A DNA stretch of 64,000 nucleotides from Exophiala sp. HKRS030 (Eukaryota > Ascomycota > Eurotiomycetes > Chaetothyriales > Herpotrichiellaceae). Below the pieces are notes generated by a model. That model was not told the DNA's origin, did no database searches, and saw only the letters and a program-made list of their open reading frames with translations. Positions 44,724 to 54,960 of the stretch are shown here, in pieces. The position numbers and the translations under genes are program-made. The DNA is taken from positions 1,860,001-1,924,000 of the forward strand of contig JAHWDD010000001.1 of the NCBI GenBank assembly GCA_023897205.1. The letters are read 5' to 3'. Each line of letters begins with the position of its first letter. Position 1 is the stretch's first letter.

Positions 44724-47700
44724 TCACTTTCGACTCATCCAAGTAAACTTTTCGCCAATCTTACTCGTAACATCACTCAGACTCATGCCACCGCTTGAAC
44801 TGCCCGACATGCCCGTCTTGCCAGATTCGCTAAATCCGCTGCCCAGGCCGGACTTGTGACGACCATTCTCGTCGCCGCCGCCAAAGATGCGTTCAAACTT
44901 GGCCTGGATTCTTCCCTCGGCGATGGCGGACACAATGTTGATGACCCCAAACGCCGACGACCCAATGGCACGGAACAGGGCCAGCGCGGCCACCGACCAC
45001 AGCAGGAACGTCAGGTAAAAGTTGGATCCCAGGTGCGCACCGACCGGGTACGCTTCCGAGACCGCCATGGCCAGCACCGCGTTGCAGACCATGTACGACG
45101 CCACCACGTACGTGCGGACGGACTTGTAGTAGTCTTCCTGCAGCTGGTTTTCGCTGATCGATGGTTTGGGGACTTCGACGCGATCACGGAGATTGCGCAG
45201 CGCGACGTCGTACGCGGAATCGATGTCGAGTTGTTCGGACGGCATCTCGACTTCGACAGTCCCAGAGCCAATTGCTTTTGCCGCACCGAGATCCCTATGC
45301 ATTATATTGTCGCCCTTTGTGCCCCATGTGACGTCGTGCGTGTTGCAAAAGGCGTATACCTGAAGTGTGCAAATGTATGATGGCAAGAGAGCAAAATATT
45401 GCGCCGCACTGGTAAACATGTGCCACGGGTCGAGGTACAGGAAGGACATGAGGAAGTACAACCCAATAGTGCTCAGTGTGCTCACAATAAGGTTGGTGAA
45501 GATGTTGTTACCAAGCTTGTACGAGTCCTTGTCGCCGTCAGCGTGGTTCGTGAGCTGCTTGACAACAATGTACAACGATGCAAATGTCGTGTAGGCCATG
45601 ATGATCGAGTACGTCACCATCGTTCCAAAGAAGAGTTTCTTCGCTCCCTGAGGTCTGTTACCCAAGCTGAGAATGAATTGAAGACAAATGAGGAGCACAC
45701 AGACATAACGGAGGACGACGAAAATGTATTTGCCGATGTGGTGGCCAAAAGGGTCCATTTTTGGATCAGACAATGATCCGGCGATGAAGTAGAATGTTAG
45801 ATAGAAGTTGGCCAGGGAGAAGAATGTAAAGAGTAGCGAGATGAATTGGTAGATGAACTCGATGTGTAGAAGGATCTTTCGGGCGAGAGTATGATCAGTC
45901 TGCCAGATTTGTTTGAAGTGGACCAAGGAGTAGACTGCGGCGAAGAAAGCACCGTTCAGCCATCGTCGTCGTTGTGAGACAAATTCGGGCACCGCATCTG
46001 TGGAAGTATTAGCGTCGTTGAAGATATTTCCTGTAGAACCTCTTACCAGGGACATCAGTTTCGCCATAAGCGCTCTTGACGAACTTCAATACCCACCGTT
46101 CGCCACGTTTCGCAACGAGCTCCCAGCACAGAATTCGATCTTCTGCAAGATACATGTTTGCAGTGAACACGTCAGCATCTCGCCCGTGAAGGGTTTCGCC
46201 CTTGAAGTACTGGCTTAACGGTCCATGGCCGCTCGGATCGTTTTGGAGAGCGTAGTATCGATATGCTGAAAGCGCTCCAGGCAAGACCGTGATGTAGCCA
46301 AAGACCGATTCCAATGGTTTGTCCAAAATGTTACTCATCTTGTACTCGAAATTTTGCGAAGCAACCAAGGGGTTGAGCAGGCCCATCCACCCTTTTCCTT
46401 TGTCGGCTTTGATCTCGCCTGCAGCTCCGGCAACATTCGAGTCCTGGTCGAATGCTTTCCAAAGATGGTATAGAGCTTTGGAATCTGGTTTCGTCCCTAC
46501 GTCGAGTAGGATGCAGACATTAGGTGTCAGCGCGCGACCGAAGGCGTTGAAGAACCATCGGTGAGAGTTGAGCTTTTTCTTGTTCTGCTCCTTCAAGCAA
46601 AAGATCATCTGGCAAGGCACAATTCCTTTCTCGGCGCCTTTGAACTTCATACCTTCGTCTAACGAGACTTGCGTCGTATACTCATAGACATGTGCCGTCA
46701 CCTCTTTCTGGTTGACAATGTTCTTGGCTATACCATCTTGGTATACACCTAGAGCAGCTAAGGCATTTAGCGTTCGTGGATGGACCTTTTGTCTGCCGTC
46801 CGCAATGACACAAACCACGATCTTCTGCCAGCCATCTTTACCCCAGGTTCTGGATTTAGTTCTTGAGCAAAAATGACTGATGTTTCTCATGATGCCGTGC
46901 ATAGTCCGGGTGAACTCTATTTCGCCTTCGTTATACATGGTCACACATATCAGCAGTTCGGTTTCGCGCATCGTCACGCCAAAGTTTTGACGGAGTTTGT
47001 AGCCTTGCACTACAAAGTCATCAGGATCGCAAGTGACGGCAGTATACCGCATATGGGTAAACTCTCGTTCATCTCTTCGGGGTAGGAAGCTGTGCAGGAT
47101 GGTTGGGATTTTGCACTCTAGAATCAACTCTCCATTGATCAGTCGGACCTCCTTTCGTGTCATTTGTGCTTCTCGCAATCCGCGTCGGTCTTGTTTTCCT
47201 TCTGGAGCAGGCCCATAGTAGCCGGACTTCTCATCTGCTACATCGTCCTCTTCCGTGAACGTGGATTCACTTGTGTATGAATGTGCGGATTTCAGACTCA
47301 TCCTAGGGTCGTGATCTGGCATGATCGAAGCGCCATCACCAAAGACGTCGTTCTCTGACTCTGGTTCGGGCATAGGTATTGTTGTCTCGGCCGCACCGCC
47401 TTTTACTGAAAAAAGAGGAGCTGGGGGAAGAGGCCTCCGTGGGCTTCCGCCATATTGGGAGGAGGGTGTGCCTGGCCGAGGACTTCCATTGAGGTCTGCG
47501 GGTTCGTATGATACAGTAGAAGCTGTGGTTCTCGCCCAATCTGTCGATATGCGTGAAGGGGTGGATGGCCTTATGGGAGACCGAGTATGAGCCGCCGGGG
47601 GAGGTATTGAAGGGGGACGACCCAGACTTGAGCCGGGCCGGGAGCTGTAGGCTGTTGAAGCTGCAGGTCGGTGATATCTGTCTGGAGAACCTCGAGTAGA

Positions 47701-48156
47701 GGGGGAAGCTCTGTTCGAAGATAACTTGTCAGTGTTTGGGCTCTTTCTAAGGGTCACAGTGGCTTTGAGCGTGGGAGCTCGGCCAACAATCCTGTAAGTA
47801 TCGCGAGTGCGATTCAGTCTTTCCTCTGCCTCTGCAATGAGAGACAACACGGGAGTTGCCAGCCTTTCTTCCTGGGTAGGGGACTCTTTGGGAGAATCAT
47901 TCCACTGCACATGCGACACCCTGGGACGGGCGACGGGTTTTCGAGGAGGGGACAGAGTATTACGGCTCTGAAGATGTTTGCTGGGAGAGGTCACATACGA
48001 TCTGTAATCATCCTGGATCTGAGGCAGCATTCTGAGGGACGGGTTGTTTGATGGAATGCTGCTCGAACGCTCTTCTTCGAGGTTTTCGTTCACATATGAC
48101 GGCGGTCCATCTGCGTAGCTTGGAGGCAGGCGGGTTGGAGTTTGTGACCTGTCCAT
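44724..48156 (-). CDS. Class I chitin synthase
   Basis: Exons 46047-48156 and 44724-45997; 1127 aa. It is a plasma-membrane family 2 glycosyltransferase polymerising UDP-GlcNAc into cell-wall chitin. Seen: about 320 disordered Pro/Ser/Arg-rich N-terminal residues, the Chitin_synth_1N region ([19 protein letters not shown]), the catalytic domain from about residue 393 ([51 protein letters not shown]), the AEDRILCWE motif (EDR 672-674), QRRRW (712-716) just after the splice, then about seven membrane segments and a Gly/Ser-rich cytosolic tail. Class I rather than II or III is chosen from the [13 protein letters not shown] and [20 protein letters not shown] wording. The N-terminal part is longer than in many class I enzymes. 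The intron (49 nt) falls inside DVP-DAVPEF. Confidence 0.93.
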
Positions 48157-49050
48157 ATTGTATGTGAGAGGGAAAGGTTTGTTTACTTTGGGATAGATGT
48201 GGGATCAGATCAGAAAGGAGTCCATGCGCGCAAAGATCTTTGTAGGAGTAGTCAATAGGCAAGGATAGATACACATGGAAATGTGATAGGTCTGAGCGAA
48301 GGATACTTGTACAGTATGAGCATCTGTCAATCAGCGGAAGTGTCATTGCGGGATTGTCGAGTGTCAAAGTTGATTTCATGGAGTTTGCGACGTCGACCGG
48401 GCAACCAAAAATCACACACGCGTCGCAGCCTCGCAGCCTCGCAGCCACAGCCTTGCCGATTACAGCCTTACAATAGGGTGCTTTGACATCTGTACTTTCC
48501 ATCCCACCGAAGAATGTTTCTCGTTTGTTGATGACTATCATTCATTGTTCATTGCCTCGACACAGCAACGTTTACCCATATAGCACCTCATTCATTTCAT
48601 CGAAATGCCATTATCTTAGGATCCACAAGCGCTTTGTGTGCAAACAATGACGACCACCTCAATGCAAAGGCTTGTCCCATGTACAATGGGGAGACCTCAT
48701 TGTACAAGCTTGCCCTCACCACCACTACACAATGCCGAGAGTCATATAGACAAAAGACTAGTGATCTGCGTTTTATCCTTTCATTGTCGTCAAGTGCTGA
48801 AGAAAAGACATATCTACCTGACCGAATCTCTGTTCTAACGATATCTTTCCACCATCTACCGCATCACTCTGAGACTGTCAGCGCAGCCTTCTATACACAA
48901 GGCAGACCGTTCACAACCGAAGACAGCAACTACAAACTTATCGAAACCCAAGGTAAGAGCTCTTCCGTTACTTTCACAGCCAACTCAGAGTCAGAGAGCA
49001 ACTACAACAGGTGAGTGAGACCCTTTTCAAAACCCCACCCCCCTTCAAAC
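48157..49050. promoter_or_regulatory. Divergent promoter: chitin synthase / CaaX protein
   Basis: 894 bp. Contains a short tandem repeat of CGCAGCCT (three near copies, 48423-48448). A frame of about 125 codons (48634-49014) is open but stops exactly at CAG-GTGAGT (about 49013), which looks more like a 5' UTR exon end or chance than a separate gene. Confidence 0.45.
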
Positions 49051-49698
49051 ATGTGTCAAATCTACGTCGAAAGCTTCAGCTGCGGCTGCGAAGGCAGACA
49101 GTACCTGTACTCCTGCGCCCTCCCGTCATTCTTCTGCCAGGGTCGCCACCAGCCCCAAAAGGCACGGTTGGAGTCCAACTGCCCCAAACATTCCCGGTTG
49201 GTGACGCAGCGCAACGGCCGTCGAGACTCCCACCCGGCTCTTCGCCACCACTCGTCGTCCGAGAATCTGCAATACAACACGAGCGCAAACATCCGGGATG
49301 TCCGCGGCGACCTGTACGACATGCCCGCCGAGTACAACAACAACAACAACAACAACCGTCGAGGCTCGCAGCCAAAATGTTACGGTACGTTGCGCAACGT
49401 CTCCGACAATCCTCACATTCCGGAATTCGTCAGTGACGCGGGTGTCCGCAAGAGCCTCCAGTCCCGCCAGGCCGACGTCCGTCGCCAGAGAGAACTGAAG
49501 GAGAAGTGCGAAGGGTTGTTACGATCCGGCCGTTTCAACACCGACTCGATCCGCTACCACGCCTCGTTCAAGGAGCTGTGCGAGCGAGATCAATGGTCGG
49601 TGATTTTCGACTATGAAAACAGACACCTCGCCAGACACACTGCCCCGCGACCCGGCCGAGGCGGCAGGAGCAGCAGATCAAGATGCATTGTCATGTGA
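49051..49698 (+). CDS. Small Cys-rich protein with C-terminal CaaX prenylation box
   Basis: 215 aa from ATG 49051. Not recognised by family. The N-terminus MCQIYVESFSCGCEG with further Cys (SCALPSFFC, NCPKH) follows a Cys/His layout common in short fungal proteins of unknown role. A middle Ser/Asn-rich linker has seven consecutive Asn from AAC repeats (49337-49360). Then comes a predicted charged helical part (VRKSLQSRQADVRRQRELKE, KCEGLLRSGRFN). The last residues are RGGRSSRSRCIVM: a Cys followed by two aliphatic residues and Met, i.e. a CaaX box, preceded by an Arg/Ser polybasic stretch. Inference: farnesylated and anchored on the cytosolic side of a membrane. Confidence 0.7.
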   Translation: MCQIYVESFSCGCEGRQYLYSCALPSFFCQGRHQPQKARLESNCPKHSRLVTQRNGRRDSHPALRHHSSSENLQYNTSANIRDVRGDLYDMPAEYNNNNNNNRRGSQPKCYGTLRNVSDNPHIPEFVSDAGVRKSLQSRQADVRRQRELKEKCEGLLRSGRFNTDSIRYHASFKELCERDQWSVIFDYENRHLARHTAPRPGRGGRSSRSRCIVM

Positions 49699-50090
49699 AT
49701 GGGTCTGTCTGAATCTCTTTTTTTCCCCCAACTTTGCCCCCACCCCCGTTCTCTCAGAATCGCAAAGTCGTTTTCCCCCTCAAGGGTTTTTGTCTACAAA
49801 TTGATTTGAACAAGGTAAGGTAGGTAAGGTTATGAAGCCATCGAAATGGATTTCGACATGATGCTTCTTTGTTAGTTTACGCCTTTTAATCATATTTTCG
49901 CATTCAATATCCCATATCTGAGTTCATTACTAAGGTGCTTTTCTTTTCTCTTCTTGTTCTTGCTCTTCTTCTTCTTCTTCTTCCTTTTTTTGGTGCGTTT
50001 TTGACATACAAGATTACAAAAGTTTGAAATTCACCTGAATTATGCATCATATCATTGACTTCATCACCATCATCATCGTCAAGGACTACT
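49699..50090. other. Convergent 3' region CaaX gene / HET gene
   Basis: 392 bp, T-rich, with a CTT/TTC repeat at about 49965-49990 and CATCAT-type repeats at 50060-50080. No gene seen. Confidence 0.5.
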
Positions 50091-52775
50091 TTACCCTAGC
50101 ACGACTTTCTCCCAAGTCACACCTGGTTCATAAGAATTTGCCAGACAGCTCTGCAGTAATTGTCCGATGCCTCGTCTCTCCCATACCCCATCGACCAGAC
50201 GTATCAACATGACCCAGAAGACCGGCTCTTCCGCGACTTGTTCACAATAAGTGTCAAACTCCAACGGAAACTCAACCTTGTGACATTCTTCCAGCACGAC
50301 GAATTTCTCCACATTGTCGTCTTCGAGCGACAGCTTCTCGTCGGCATAGAGCACGCCACAATCTTCGTCCCCGCGACCCCCTATCTCGTAAGTACGCGAC
50401 TTGTACTCCGCAAAACTCGGACGCTCGGCGTCGTCGTTGTCAGAGTCATCTTCGTCATCTTCATCATCTCCGCACTCGGGTATGGTCTTCACGCGATACC
50501 ATACCGTAGCAGTATGGAATACGAGTAAGGGATACTCTCGAATGCGAAGATCATCGATAGCATTGTCGTCCGCGACCGACAGACCAGCTGCAGCAGCAGC
50601 AGCAGCAGCAGCAGCAATCTTTGTGTTGCGGTCTAGACGGTCATCATCGTTGTCCGACGATGCTGAGATGATGTCCGATCCAGAACCGGCGAATTCTGGC
50701 AAGGCAAGAAACAAATCGAGCCAGTTTTCCGTATTGACGGTGCCATCGGAGTACTTTTTAGGGACTACTGGTGGTGGCGGTATTATTGTCGGTTTCCATA
50801 TCGTTTCAGATTCGACGTGTCGTCGTCCATCTGGGCCACTGCCTTGGCTCTCCAAACCATTCAGGGTCTGAAAGGTGACCCAACATTTTCCGAGAGCATT
50901 CTCGAGTTCCTTGTCCTCGTTGAAATCATTGTCCTCGTCGACCGCATTCATCAGATCCATTCGATCAAAGGGATACCACGACAGCTCCCCTCCCTTCCAC
51001 CCCGCCCAGCTCCAGCTCGGGAACCGCTTTCGTCGTCTCGTCGGTGCTCCACGAAGTCCTGCCGCCGCGTGCAGGAACAACAACGACAAGGGAAAGATTC
51101 GGGTCGGCATGCCTTGCACGATGCCCGTCCTCGCACTGGTGGCGACACGACCGAGGATGCCTGCCATCGCACTCAGCGCGTCGTTCTCGTCCGTCAGGTC
51201 CCGACCTTGATAGATCTCCAAGACCTGAAACAGAAAAGTGTACGTCGCGACGTCACGCATCCCCAGGTCCATGTTGTCCCTGGCAAAAGTCAAGACGTCC
51301 AAGTCCTGGCCCCTGGGTCTTTCGGGTTCAAGGTCCGTCCAGAGTTCTTCGTACCAAGTGCGTTGTCGACAGCGAAAGTAAGCCTGGTCGTTGACGAACG
51401 TGATGCTCCTACGACTGAGGTAGTACTCTTGCAGTGTCCAACCTCGGGTGTTCCATTTTGAGTGCCGGAGGTGTCGGTCGACGGAGTGAACTCGCATCAC
51501 CTCCAACCCAGGTTTGAGTCGTTGAACATCCTGTCTGTCGTTCTTCGTCTTCTCTCGGGGGAGCAAGCCGACACCAGGTATACCAGTGTCGGCCGATTCG
51601 GTGTCCGCCGCTATCAGAGTGACGTACGAAGACTCGTAAACGAGTTCCATGTTGGCTATACCTCTCGACAAGTCCTCGAGGTCGTCCTGGATGAGACACA
51701 GCGAGTCGAACCAAAGATACCGCAAACCCATCTTTCTGGTGAAGGTGAAAAGATCCCTGATCGTTGCCGGCATCGACGGTACCAGATCTTCCAGCGCTCC
51801 CGGGATCGACAACGTCTCGACCTGACTCTTGAACAATTTGGGAGGACTCGCTCCTCCCCAGACGTAACTCAAAGCCACGTACCTTTTGTCGTCGTCGCCA
51901 TGGTCGTCGTCCCAAGAAATATCCACGAGTCTCATGTCCTGAGCGTCTACCACCCTAAGTTTTGGGAGTGCCGCAGCACGTCTCTTCTTCTCGACTTCAC
52001 TACTTCCGTGCTCTCCGTCGTACTTCGTGCAAACCCCTCGGTGTGAAGGTCCAGTGTCGCAGAGACGTAACCACCTTTTCATCCTCTCATAGTCAGGCTC
52101 GTCACCCACGAAGCGACCAGTCCTCGAATCGCCTCCGTCTTCTCCCGCCGTCACCAGGACAATCTGCTCGCCTGGCAACATCAAAGACCCGATGGCTTCT
52201 CCGTCCGGGTCGTCCCCCGACATCACGCGGAGCCAAAGGAACTCGTCCTCCGACCTCGCCGAGACCTGGACGACGAACAGGTCGTCTCCTCTCCGGCCCG
52301 GGTGCGTGAGCAATTTGGGGGCGAACCGAGGCGACGCCGCGCCCCGAACGAACCGGCAAAAGGGACACCGGTCGCGCTCCCTAGATAGGACTTCATCCTT
52401 GGTGCCTATCGGGATGCCTCCCCTGCCGTACAAGTCCTGGGCGCCGTGGGAGATGAGCAGATCCGTAAAGGAGCGTCGGACTTGACTTTCCTCAAGAGGG
52501 ACCTCGAACTTGCTGACCAATTGACAGAATTGACCGTTGCAAAATGCATCCTCTTCTCTTTGTTTCCCGTCCGCAAGTACAGTCAGCCTCGAACACGGAG
52601 TATGTATTGCTGTGAGGTGAGGTTGGGGTTGGTATGGGTATGGGCATGTACATCTTGTTCTATTTCGGATCCAACATACGACAATAACGACAGGTACGGG
52701 GGTAAGGAGTAAGAAAGCAAAGCTTACAGGTTCTCCCGAGTCATTTCCGTTTGCCAGTGACTGATTCGAGGGCAT
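50091..52775 (-). CDS. HET-domain (heterokaryon incompatibility-type) protein
   Basis: The open frame from ATG 52775 to 50091 gives about 894 aa; an upstream extension has only a TTG. The HET domain (PF06985) is clear: KRYVALSYVWGGASPPKL, PATIRDLFTFTRKMGLRYLW, FDSLCLIQDDLEDL, ELVYESSYVTLIAADTESAD and NTRGWTLQEYYLSRRSITFV. HET proteins act in allorecognition and cell death after fusion, and many related genes are of unknown role. N-terminal of it lies a Cys-bearing region (DRCPFCRFVRGAA). The C-terminus carries acidic runs (GDDEDDEDDSDNDD) and a poly-Ala tract from GCT/GCA repeats (about 50587-50622). A GTAAGC at 52727 may start an intron near residue 16, but I found no acceptor that keeps the frame, so the first 60 residues are uncertain. 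Codons are GC-rich. Confidence 0.88.
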   Translation of the reverse strand: MPSNQSLANGNDSGEPVSFAFLLLTPVPVVIVVCWIRNRTRCTCPYPYQPQPHLTAIHTPCSRLTVLADGKQREEDAFCNGQFCQLVSKFEVPLEESQVRRSFTDLLISHGAQDLYGRGGIPIGTKDEVLSRERDRCPFCRFVRGAASPRFAPKLLTHPGRRGDDLFVVQVSARSEDEFLWLRVMSGDDPDGEAIGSLMLPGEQIVLVTAGEDGGDSRTGRFVGDEPDYERMKRWLRLCDTGPSHRGVCTKYDGEHGSSEVEKKRRAAALPKLRVVDAQDMRLVDISWDDDHGDDDKRYVALSYVWGGASPPKLFKSQVETLSIPGALEDLVPSMPATIRDLFTFTRKMGLRYLWFDSLCLIQDDLEDLSRGIANMELVYESSYVTLIAADTESADTGIPGVGLLPREKTKNDRQDVQRLKPGLEVMRVHSVDRHLRHSKWNTRGWTLQEYYLSRRSITFVNDQAYFRCRQRTWYEELWTDLEPERPRGQDLDVLTFARDNMDLGMRDVATYTFLFQVLEIYQGRDLTDENDALSAMAGILGRVATSARTGIVQGMPTRIFPLSLLFLHAAAGLRGAPTRRRKRFPSWSWAGWKGGELSWYPFDRMDLMNAVDEDNDFNEDKELENALGKCWVTFQTLNGLESQGSGPDGRRHVESETIWKPTIIPPPPVVPKKYSDGTVNTENWLDLFLALPEFAGSGSDIISASSDNDDDRLDRNTKIAAAAAAAAAAGLSVADDNAIDDLRIREYPLLVFHTATVWYRVKTIPECGDDEDDEDDSDNDDAERPSFAEYKSRTYEIGGRGDEDCGVLYADEKLSLEDDNVEKFVVLEECHKVEFPLEFDTYCEQVAEEPVFWVMLIRLVDGVWERRGIGQLLQSCLANSYEPGVTWEKVVLG

Positions 52776-53300
52776 TGGGTTCGTCGTGCCGCCTGACGAT
52801 CGGGTGCTTTGGAACAACTTGCTTGCTTGATGCCGGATTGGAAGAATACGCTGTTTGACTCTTATTTTCTGGTTGCAAACCCGATTGATCCATGGATATC
52901 ACAATACGATCACAAAAGGACGAGTACTGCCATAGGACGCGAGAAACATCAATAAGCAAGGGAGGTACTCGGTAGTCGGTCAAGCAGGAAATTGTACTTT
53001 ACGAAACAAACAGTTGTTTCAAGAATGCTTTCGGCCCCCAACAAAGAGAATTGACTGTCTGTCGGTGTTCATTGGGTTGCATGCCGAGCACATAGGGTGC
53101 CCATCGATATAGCCTATATTCTATACAGAGGGCCATTTGACTAGAGGACCACAGGCAGAATGAGGGACGTAGACCCAACATTGCTAATCTGGCCAGGAGT
53201 ACGCTCTTCTTGAAGGCAATGAATCTCATAAATTCTTTAATTCCTCCTCAGTGTGCCAGTTCCCATGTTACAGGTTTGCTTTATTTGTTTGCTTGCCCTT
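52776..53300. other. Intergenic HET - QTRT1
   Basis: 525 bp. Holds the HET promoter and the QTRT1 3' end. An ATG-initiated frame at about 52741-52890 (MDQSGLQPENKSQ onward) overlaps the HET start region and could be an alternative first exon; unproven. Confidence 0.4.
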
Positions 53301-54960
53301 TCAGAGATCAATTCCGACTCCATGTAATGCTTCCACCGCCCACTCCGGTGCGCCTTTGCCTTCAAAATACTCGGCAAAAAATGTCCTCGCAAAGTCTGGA
53401 TATCCATCTTCGAGGATGGCATTTCTTGCGCGGCGCATCAACGATAGAAGGTGGTGAACATTGTGCATGGTCAAGCTGTCAAAAAAAATGGATCAGCCAC
53501 ATCATCTTCGGCATGCGTGGGCTACCCAGCAAATTAATCACAACGAACTTACAGATGAGCTCCGACAGTCTCCTTGGCCGCCAAGTGGTAGATGTAGGCT
53601 CTTGAGATACCCAGACCGCCATTTTCTTTGGAGCGGCAGCAGGTACACGTGCAACCTTCTTCCACTGGGCCAAAGTCTTCGGCGTATCGAGAATGCTTCA
53701 GGTTTAGCACGCCTCGGGATGTTATAGCATTACCAAAGCGCTGCAGGGTGCCGTATCAGCCGAGATGAATCACAAGAGGTCTGTCACCCTAAAAAAAGAC
53801 CTACAGCAGTGCGTGTCGGCCAAACGCAATCAAACATATCTGCTCCAAGAGCGACGGCAACGACGATATCTTCTGGATAGCCCTGGTGAGAGGTTAGAGT
53901 AGTCCGGTGAAGGTACCCCTCTCGTACATACAATTCCCATGACATATCTCGGTTTCTCTTCGGGAAGCATGTCGGTGCAGGTGTCGACCCTGGAAACAAG
54001 TCAATACTCCTGCCAACAAACACTTCTCTGAGTGGGTACATCTCCTTACACTTTGCAAAAGTCCGACTTTGCTTCTCCTCCGGAAAGTCCACCTATGGCT
54101 ATACCCGGGGTGTCTCTCTTGACCATCTCCTCGCAACACTGCTTCCGCAGGTCGAGATCAAGGCCGCCCTGGATGATGCAAAACAGGTTTTGTTTCTCCG
54201 GGTACTTGTGGGCGGCTACGCACCGGTCAAGCCATCTGATCGACCGCTCCATGGCTTCTTTCATACGAGCATGATCTGGCGAAGTGGTCTGAATGACATC
54301 ATCCAGTTGCATCATGATATCTGACCCTATGGAGTTCTGTAACGACATGGAGTGTTCAGGTGTGAGCAGCCTGGGGCGCGACAGGGTCAGCCTTCGAACT
54401 GCGCGAGTCCAAGGGGGGCCAAACAAAACCATACATTGGACTGCCGTCATGTGGACTGAGGAATCGTACCCCCTCCTCGGTAATTCTGGCTAATTTGAGT
54501 AAAGAAACCATCTGAAACCTTCACGATGCCGGTCAAATTGATCAGTCATTGCCATCTTTTCGTCGTGTGTGAATTTTGGGCCAACCAACCCACCACTGTC
54601 GGTCAGGATATTGTAGTCCCATCCTTGTAATTTGTGAGCACCGCCGATGGTGTCAAGTACTGCCTGTCCCGGCTTCAGGCCTAGATGATACGTATTGTTC
54701 AAACATAGCCTACAGCTCGTCTCTTCGAGTTGTTCGGGCGTCAAGCCTTTGAGGGATGCTTGTGTGGCGACTGGCATGAAGATGGGCAGATCGACGGGGC
54801 CATGAGGGAGGTGGAGAGTCGAAGCACGAGCTTTGGAGGTCTAGATAAGAAGATAGGTACGTCAACATCTTGCCTGACTGATCACGCTGCGGGTTTGACA
54901 TACCGAACATCTCGCCTTCAGGTCGAAGGTCAACGCCGAGGGTTTCGTGGACGAAGACAT
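53301..54960 (-). CDS. QTRT1: Queuine tRNA-ribosyltransferase catalytic subunit, 8 exons
   Basis: Exons 54904-54960, 54590-54840, 54435-54518, 54050-54370, 53932-53989, 53805-53882, 53553-53740, 53301-53475; every phase agrees and yields 403 aa, the eukaryotic QTRT1 length. The enzyme swaps guanine for queuine at position 34 of tRNAs with GUN anticodons, working with QTRT2. Seen: [31 protein letters not shown], the active-site TDSGGFQM (Asp100), [28 protein letters not shown], the catalytic MFDCVWPTR (Asp275), RFGNA and the zinc ligands CTCTCC (Cys313-318) with a later His (about 345). The 71-nt intron splitting DSGG from FQM has the unusual donor GTTGGT. Many yeasts lack this gene. A longer in-frame start is discussed in the findings. 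Confidence 0.94.

Noticed and set aside
48634..49014. Separate 126-aa gene upstream of the CaaX protein
   Set aside because: No motif; its end at a CAG-GTGAGT suggests a UTR exon boundary or coincidence, and splicing from there would remove the CaaX gene's ATG.
53301..54960. QTRT1 as a fragmented pseudogene
   Set aside because: All eight exons join in phase with consensus-like splice sites and every active-site and zinc residue is present.
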